Source: Pelomyxa schiedti (lineage: Eukaryota > Evosea > Pelobiontida > Pelomyxidae). Taken from it: 21,927 nucleotides of DNA. The translations under genes were made by a program, and so were the position numbers. Positions 17,467-21,927 of this stretch are shown here, one piece after another. The notes below the pieces were generated by a model. That model was not told where the DNA came from, ran no database searches, and was given only the letters and a program-made list of their open reading frames with translations. The DNA lies in NCBI GenBank assembly GCA_020536535.1, contig JAHLWZ010001069.1:1-21927 (forward strand), read 5' to 3'. Positions within the stretch are counted from its first letter, which is position 1. Every line of letters starts with the position of its first letter.

Positions 17467-18129
17467 TAACCACCCGGCCTTTGTACGTTACCCCCATGAA
17501 TTGTATGTCATTAACAACAAGGACGCCGGTCACACTCGGCGGTAGCATTAAAAGTAAGTAACGATGATGATCAACTGGAACTTTTCTCGATAAATTTCGT
17601 GAGCGTTCTGTTCTCGGTAGCTAGTGAGATAGACTTTAGATCGCGGGATTAGAATGGCAAGAGATTCACCAAAGCTAAGCTTGACACCTTTGGCACCATT
17701 CCCCTGCGTAGAATTTATAAGATCTCCGTTTCAACGAGATCACAATGGTCGTTAAATTGGTTGAGTAATTGAGTGTTGAATAAACTATTGTTGTGTTTGA
17801 GTTATTTGGTCTTGTGAAGGAAGAGCTAAGTCGCTATTACGAGCGTCGTGTAGCGTAGTTCGAACAGCAATGAGCACGAATTTCGGTAGTACGAACGATC
17901 GTCGTGTTGACGACGCAACAGCAATAGCAACAACAACAAAGTGATCATGACCGTTGCCGTCGACGTCCGTGTCACTGTCACCACCCCCCATCAAAAAAAG
18001 ATGCAAAAAAGAATGATGTAAAAATGTCTCTAGGTGGTGGACTTGCCATGACATGACAGCCTGTCACCATGTGGTAATCCCCCGTCTCCCCTTTTCATTT
18101 TCACCCCACTCAAACATAATAATAATAGG
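17467..18129. other. upstream region with no firm gene
   Basis: This is the shared upstream DNA of the MORN gene (-) and the gene starting near 18130 (+). A plus-strand mini-frame at 17870 (MSTNFGSTNDRRVDDATAIA) and a second beginning MTVAVDVRVTVTTPH near 17947 are possible 5' exons of the latter, but I could not link them. I see nothing else. Confidence 0.35.
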
Positions 18130-19011
18130 TACCCCAGACTGACACCGCTCAGGAGAATGGTGTGAGCTCCGCGTTTCCTCATCAGGTTTTCGCCTTCATT
18201 GTCAACCCCCTGTATTGCCTCACTTCCAACCCCAGATTGTTCTTTCTTTTTCCCGCATTCAACCTGTGTGTTGAAACGGGTCTTCTGTTTCCGGAAACAC
18301 CTTGTGACACTGTGGTATGTGACTCCTCCTTTTTTTCTTTTTCCAGTCTCACACCTAATATTATTTAGGTGGAAACTTGACGGTTTTGGAGCTCAGACAT
18401 ATTATCACACCAAGGTATATTCCCTCTCAGAACCCTGTGGTTGAGCCGAGCCGGAACTTTCTCTGTCGGTCGAAATAACATCTTCCTTTTCTTTTCAGGA
18501 TGGAAGTTCGAGCTGTGCATCCGGGCAAGAAGCAATCGGCACTTCACACAGAAAGATGAATACAACCGAGAAGGCTTCTCAGCTTGTGAATATTTACTCA
18601 ACCATGTACAAGTTATCATTTTTTTGCTGTTTCATCCAAAAGGAGTATTTTATTTCCCTCCCCAGATTTCAGAACAATCAGCAGTTCCTCACACGAACAG
18701 GAATCATAGACACAATTACTGTATGAATTCGCCTTATTTCCTTTTCCAAGATAAACTAAACTTACTTCTATCCAGAGAAACTGCATCAATTTGAGTCCGA
18801 TCTCCTAAAGCTTACTCAGTTAGTCATCATTGTATCTAGTTGCGTTCATCATTTATTCTTGGGGTATGGACACTCACCACGTCTCAAAAAATTATTATTA
18901 CATTTTTACTCATTCGCAGATGTAATGCAAAATGACTTGTGGGCTGGTGCCGGAGATCTTCCCACGAAGTATAGAGTTGCCGGTTTTCACACCCCTCACA
19001 TCTTAATATAA
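18130..19011 (+). CDS. multi-exon gene, frames partly resolved
   Basis: After acceptor AATAATAATAG (18129) an exon reads VPQTDTAQENGVSSAFPHQV and FAFIVNPLYCLTSNPRLFFL. A 43-nt phase-1 intron (GTGACA...TTCCAG) leads to SHLILFRWKLDGFGAQTYYH. Donor GTATAT (about 18415) and acceptor CTTTTCAG (about 18499) follow, then an exon open in several frames, including WKFELCIRARSNRHFTQKDE and QLVNIYSTMYKLSFFCCFIQ. Further exons contain KLHQFESDLLKLTQLVII (about 18781-18830) and VMQNDLWAGAGDLPTKYRVA (from about 18922), with TAA near 19011. Splice sites are good, but frames in the middle remain ambiguous. No domain recognised. Confidence 0.42.
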
Positions 19012-19086
19012 TTTACAAATGTAAATACAAACACCCATTGTCTAACAATACCACCAGAATCCGTTTTGCATTGGGTTTTGAGTGCA

Positions 19087-19257
19087 ATGTATATTGCTGT
19101 ATCATGCAGTTTCTTGCTTTACAGCTACCTCTTGTTCAAGAAGTATAAAAAAGGTGAGCTGCGGATGTACCACGGAAAAACTGCCATTAGCTCCATTGCC
19201 ATGGTTTGCATGGTTTGTGCCTCTCTCTTTGCCCGTTTTGTGTGGTTAAGGGGGTAG
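19087..19257 (+). CDS. possible exon of a membrane protein
   Basis: From ATG 19087 the frame gives two hydrophobic segments (YIAVSCSFLLYSYLLF and SSIAMVCMVCASLFARFVWL) around a basic loop (KKYKKGELRMYHGK), a two-helix membrane pattern. The frame is open upstream to about 19045, where an acceptor-like ACCACCAG ends, so this may be an internal or last exon. Its end overlaps the end of the minus-strand kinase-like gene by a few bases, which makes one of the two 3' ends doubtful. Confidence 0.4.
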   Translation: MYIAVSCSFLLYSYLLFKKYKKGELRMYHGKTAISSIAMVCMVCASLFARFVWLRG

Positions 19258-20408
19258 GCGGCAGTTGACAATACCGGGCAAGTACAAGCACATATTAACA
19301 AGTGGAGGGACCAAAGAGGCCGCGGTTGGCATCTGATCAACATACTGGCCTGCTGAGGTTCTTACAATCTCCATGCAAGCATTCCTTCTTGCCAAACACA
19401 GTGCCACTGTCACTTGGTCAACTCCCTGGGCGTGCAGCTGGTCAATTTCTGGAATATGTTACTACTACAGTTTACACAAAACACAAAACACAAAAACTAC
19501 TGGAACGATACCTTGCATTTCGCTTGCACGAAGTAGGGTCTTCTGTTGTGAAAGGTATTCTGGGGCATGTGCAGCCGTAAGTTCCACATGTGGAACCTCA
19601 CCTTGCATCATCTCAGAGAACAAAACACCAAACTGCCACACATCACCTAGCAAATTGTTTAAAAGGAAGATGTGATTTTGATGAGCACTTACTTCTTTCA
19701 TTGGAAGTGTGGGTGTACATCTGTGGTGGGAGATATGGAACTTGTACTTCGGCAAGGGATACCACCTTATTGGCTGTTGGTAGTTCTGGGAAAAAAAAAA
19801 AAAATAAGCCTATGGCGAAGCTGATTGCACAACATACCAGAATCACAAATTTTGGGTGTACCGTGGTCATCAAACAGTATGTTGTTACTGTGCAAGTTTT
19901 TGTGGATGATTCGCTGCCTGGGTTCAAGTTAATATTTATGTGTGCAAAAAATCGGCTTAACCTATGAAGATAGTTCATCCCTGTCGCTATTCCCACAGCA
20001 ATTGACACAATGTGGTCAAGGTTAAGTTCTACCTAGACGCATCTTTTCAACAAGAGAACAAGAGAAGGAGTGCCAAATACCCTTTGGAGTAAACTTCCCC
20101 CTTCACGATCACTTTGATATCTTTATTCCCATACATTTTTCGTACTTCCAGCTCCACGACCTAGGCAACACGGGTGAGGAAAACCCTCAGAGCGGCACTG
20201 CAGTTACCTTATGTAAGGGGCAATGCATGCATATTGGCACAGTGAAAGGGCTCAGTCTTTCGCAAGCTATATCAATATGCATCCGTTCGGATGCATCTTT
20301 TGCACTGCTGGCCCATTTACAACCCTGAATGTGATCCACGATATGGTTCAGATCTGTACCATACAAGTCAATGGGAGGATAAAATGTGAAAGACACAGTT
20401 TTCTTGCT
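19246..20408 (-). CDS. protein-kinase-like gene with altered catalytic motifs
   Basis: Exons: 20408-20208, 20160-20081, 20032-19962, 19917-19838, 19785-19693, 19646-19512, 19448-19246. The last five join in phase. Kinase landmarks in order: SIAVGIATGMNYLH (subdomain VIa), IIHKNLHSNNILFDD (VIb, where HRDLxxxN is usual), KICDSG (where DFG is usual), VPYLPPQ (where APE is usual) and SDVWQFGVLFSEMM (IX). The pattern is TKL-like. His-Lys-Asn replaces His-Arg-Asp, so the catalytic Asp is missing. The upstream exons (SKKTVSFTFYPPIDLYGTDL; VVELEVRKMYGNKDIKVI) are beta-rich but show no glycine loop or VAIK lysine. The join at 20081/20032 is not phase-consistent in my model. It is either a pseudokinase or a decaying kinase gene; further 5' exons are likely. 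Confidence 0.7.
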
Positions 20409-20579
20409 CTGTGTATAGATGTGTGTCAATAAAATTTCAAAGTTCAAAAAAAAAAGTACTTTGATTATTCTCCATTTGAACATCGCAGCCTTTTAACTCA
20501 ATCGCACAACTGCTCTGCGAGATTTTACACACTCCCTTTTTATCCCCTTACAACAACGAACAAACAAACAAGAGAACCC

Positions 20580-20585
20580 TTTATT
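20580..20585 (-). promoter_or_regulatory. polyadenylation signal AATAAA
   Basis: It lies about 11 nt past the TGA at 20596 on the same strand, supporting the 3' end of the second MORN gene. Confidence 0.6.
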
Positions 20586-20595
20586 CTCTTTACTC

Positions 20596-21611
20596 TCACT
20601 CGTTTTCTTCCTCTGTGGGACTTATTCTCGAGCCCACAGAAGCTAACATAACCAACTCATTGTTGGGATGTGGACTTCCCTGTTGCAATTGGGCCTGTAA
20701 TGCCACTTTCTCTGGGGGTGGACAAAGGTTGGTTGTGAATGAATCCTCACCAGATACATGAATCTGCAGCGCCACTTGCCTCTCCTCCAACTCTTTTGTT
20801 GACTGTGAATCCGTGCAATTCCTTTCTTAGCGAAGATATTATCATCACTTCACATTTCCATTTTTTCACATAAACTCACCTCTTAAACTGCTTTCGCGGC
20901 GCTGTGGCGGCGTCGCCCCTCCTCCGCCTCCTCCTCCTCGTTTCTGCCACATCCCATCCACGTAGTTGAACTTTGTTACCTCTCCAGTCCTCAGGTTTAT
21001 AGATGCGCCCTTTCCGTGAAACACAGGCAGCAAGTACGGCCCGTCGGGCTTCCACGGGCAGTAAGTGACCAGGTCGTTCTCCCTCAGCACCGCGTTCGGC
21101 CTGCCTGGGTCGGGCTGGTCCCGCGGCCCACGAGCACGTGAGCTCGTGGTCCCCTTTGAGGGTGAACTTCCCGAGGCCCTGCCCCTTGACGAAGTTGCCG
21201 GCGAACTTGACGTAGTTCCCCGGCGCGTTGTTGTAGGTCCAGACCCCGGGTCCCTCCTGGGCGTTTTCCGCGAATCGGCCCTTTCCGCTGTTCGCCAGGG
21301 TGATTGTGCCTCGCCTTCGCGGAACCCGGATGCCCAGTCATCTCGCCGCGGCCTGCCTGGTTGTCGTCCATCCACTCGCCGATGTAGTATTCCCCGGTCG
21401 CGGCCCATTTCATCATGCCGTTACCTTCCTTTTTGTCTTTGGCCCACTCGCCGTCGTACATGTCGCCGTTGGCCTTGGTCTCGATGCCGTTGCCGCTGCG
21501 CTCGCCCTTGTCCCATAATCCCTTCCGTTCATGTACCGTATGGTCCCCTGGCCGTCTTGCCACATCCCATCATAGGTGGGGCATATCTGGAGCCCAGGGG
21601 CGGTCATTTTA
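20596..21611 (-). pseudogene. second MORN-repeat gene with apparent frameshifts
   Basis: The likely start is ATG 21609-21611 (MTAPGLQICPTYDGMWQDGQ). MORN units continue in changing frames: YDGMWQDGQGTIRYMNGRDY, then GLWDKGERSGNG and YDGEWAKDKKEGNG with YIGEWMDDNQAGRG, then a short WASGFREGE, then TITLANSGKGRF and FAGNFVKGQGLGKF. Each switch can be explained by one or two missing bases in or near a short run (for example ACTGGG near 21340 and GAGGCA near 21315). The last exon (20821-20596; NCTDSQSTKELEERQVALQI onward) is joined by a 58-nt intron (20822-20879), phase 2. Two frames compete between 21100 and 20900. It is a decaying gene, or a good gene damaged by homopolymer errors. Family role: membrane or protein binding. 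Confidence 0.6.
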
Positions 21612-21696
21612 CATAGAGGAAAAACCACATGATGTAATTTAGGGTGGTCACCTATCATTTCCTGTGTAAAATGACCACCCAGGGGCGGTCATTTTT
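21593..21696. repeat. direct repeat around the MORN gene start
   Basis: CCAGGGGCGGTCATTTT occurs at about 21593-21610 and about 21679-21696, 86 bp apart. On the minus strand it includes the start codon AAAATGACCGCC and an identical upstream copy. Between them lie inverted GGTGGTCA/TGACCACC words. Confidence 0.85.
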
Positions 21697-21825
21697 CACT
21701 TTGTATCCTGCAGTCAAAAACTCCAACCAGAGGTCCCACAGAGTGTTGAACAGGTTAAAAAAGTGTTTCCCCGGCATTTTCCAGCCGTCGGTGCCCATGA
21801 CAAGGCTCTCAGACCCATCGGTCAT
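21655..21825 (-). CDS. 56-aa frame upstream of the MORN gene, maybe its first exon
   Basis: ATG at 21823-21825, preceded in frame by a stop, gives MTDGSESLVMGTDGWKMPGK and HFFNLFNTLWDLWLEFLTAG, then YKVKNDRPWVVILHRK and TGA at 21655. The aromatic/hydrophobic middle may be an amphipathic or membrane-facing helix. A GTGGTC donor after NDRPW and the CTCCAG acceptor near 21589 would splice it in phase to ICPTYDGMWQDG of the MORN gene. It could thus be the MORN gene's N-terminus or an upstream ORF. Confidence 0.45.
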   Translation of the reverse strand: MTDGSESLVMGTDGWKMPGKHFFNLFNTLWDLWLEFLTAGYKVKNDRPWVVILHRK

Positions 21826-21927
21826 CGGTTCTCAGAAAAAAACTCCGAGAGAAATCGTAGTGCCGGTTAGCCACCGTTGTGCAGGACAACGTAAGGTGGA
21901 CATGCCGTGCAGCCGACTGGTATCTCG
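21697..21927. other. right edge, upstream of the 56-aa frame
   Basis: Beyond 21826 I see no feature I can support on either strand. Confidence 0.3.

Noticed and set aside
16784-17545. Long plus-strand frame (253 aa, Pro/His/Ser-rich)
   Set aside because: It is the complement of the MORN gene; the His/Pro/Ser-rich composition is what antisense of Gly/Trp/Asp-rich MORN codons gives.
21065-21616. 183-aa plus-strand frame
   Set aside because: Antisense shadow of the GC-rich second MORN gene; high GC leaves all frames open.
1-21927. CRISPR arrays, bacterial operons, ribosome binding sites
   Set aside because: No regularly spaced direct repeats and no prokaryotic gene layout; spliceosomal introns show it is eukaryotic DNA.

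Overview
The window reads as gene-dense nuclear DNA of a microbial eukaryote. The evidence is many short GT-AG introns (mostly about 40-75 nt, often GTATGT or GTAAGT at the donor), isolated AATAAA signals just after several stops, eukaryote-type protein families, and a small DNA transposon with terminal inverted repeats and a target-site duplication. The HSPA12-like Hsp70, the VwkA-type von Willebrand A domain and the MORN proteins would suit an amoebozoan or similar protist. That placement is inference; no rRNA or tRNA gene was seen to test it. All splice models were built by eye from reading frame, intron phase and splice sites.

Layout. 1-425: a minus-strand gene fragment running off the left edge. 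539-3631 (+): a 12-exon gene joining an HSPA12-like Hsp70 domain to a VWA domain, the best-supported and most interesting gene. 3810-6538: two convergent members of a local protein family (+ and -). 6541-7549 (-): smaller exons around a low-complexity GCN-type repeat. 8539-9274 (-): a 3-exon gene of unknown function. 9323-10500 (-): remnants of another gene whose last exon is split by a 383-bp hAT-like miniature transposon (9422-9804). 10996-11252 (+): a small two-exon gene ending in one arm of a long hairpin. About 11426-12649 (+): a third member of the local family, apparently spliced onto cold-shock-like exons to about 13750. 13850-15760: a repeat zone with one solo and two inverted copies of a roughly 310-340-bp repeat, a 43-A tract and minus-strand coding fragments. 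16139-17466 (-): a MORN-repeat/coiled-coil gene. About 18130-19011 (+): a partly resolved multi-exon gene, then a small membrane ORF. 19246-20408 (-): a protein-kinase-like gene with substituted catalytic motifs. 20596-21825 (-): a second MORN gene with several apparent frameshifts.

How they work together. There are no operons. Genes are separate transcription units on both strands, many with their own short introns and polyadenylation signals. The recurring themes are local duplication (three members of one family; two MORN genes; an inverted duplicated segment between 8.2 and 10.7 kb) and mobile-element damage. Several GC-rich genes break frame by one base in or near runs of one base. That could be pseudogenisation or residual assembly error, and the sequence alone cannot tell which.
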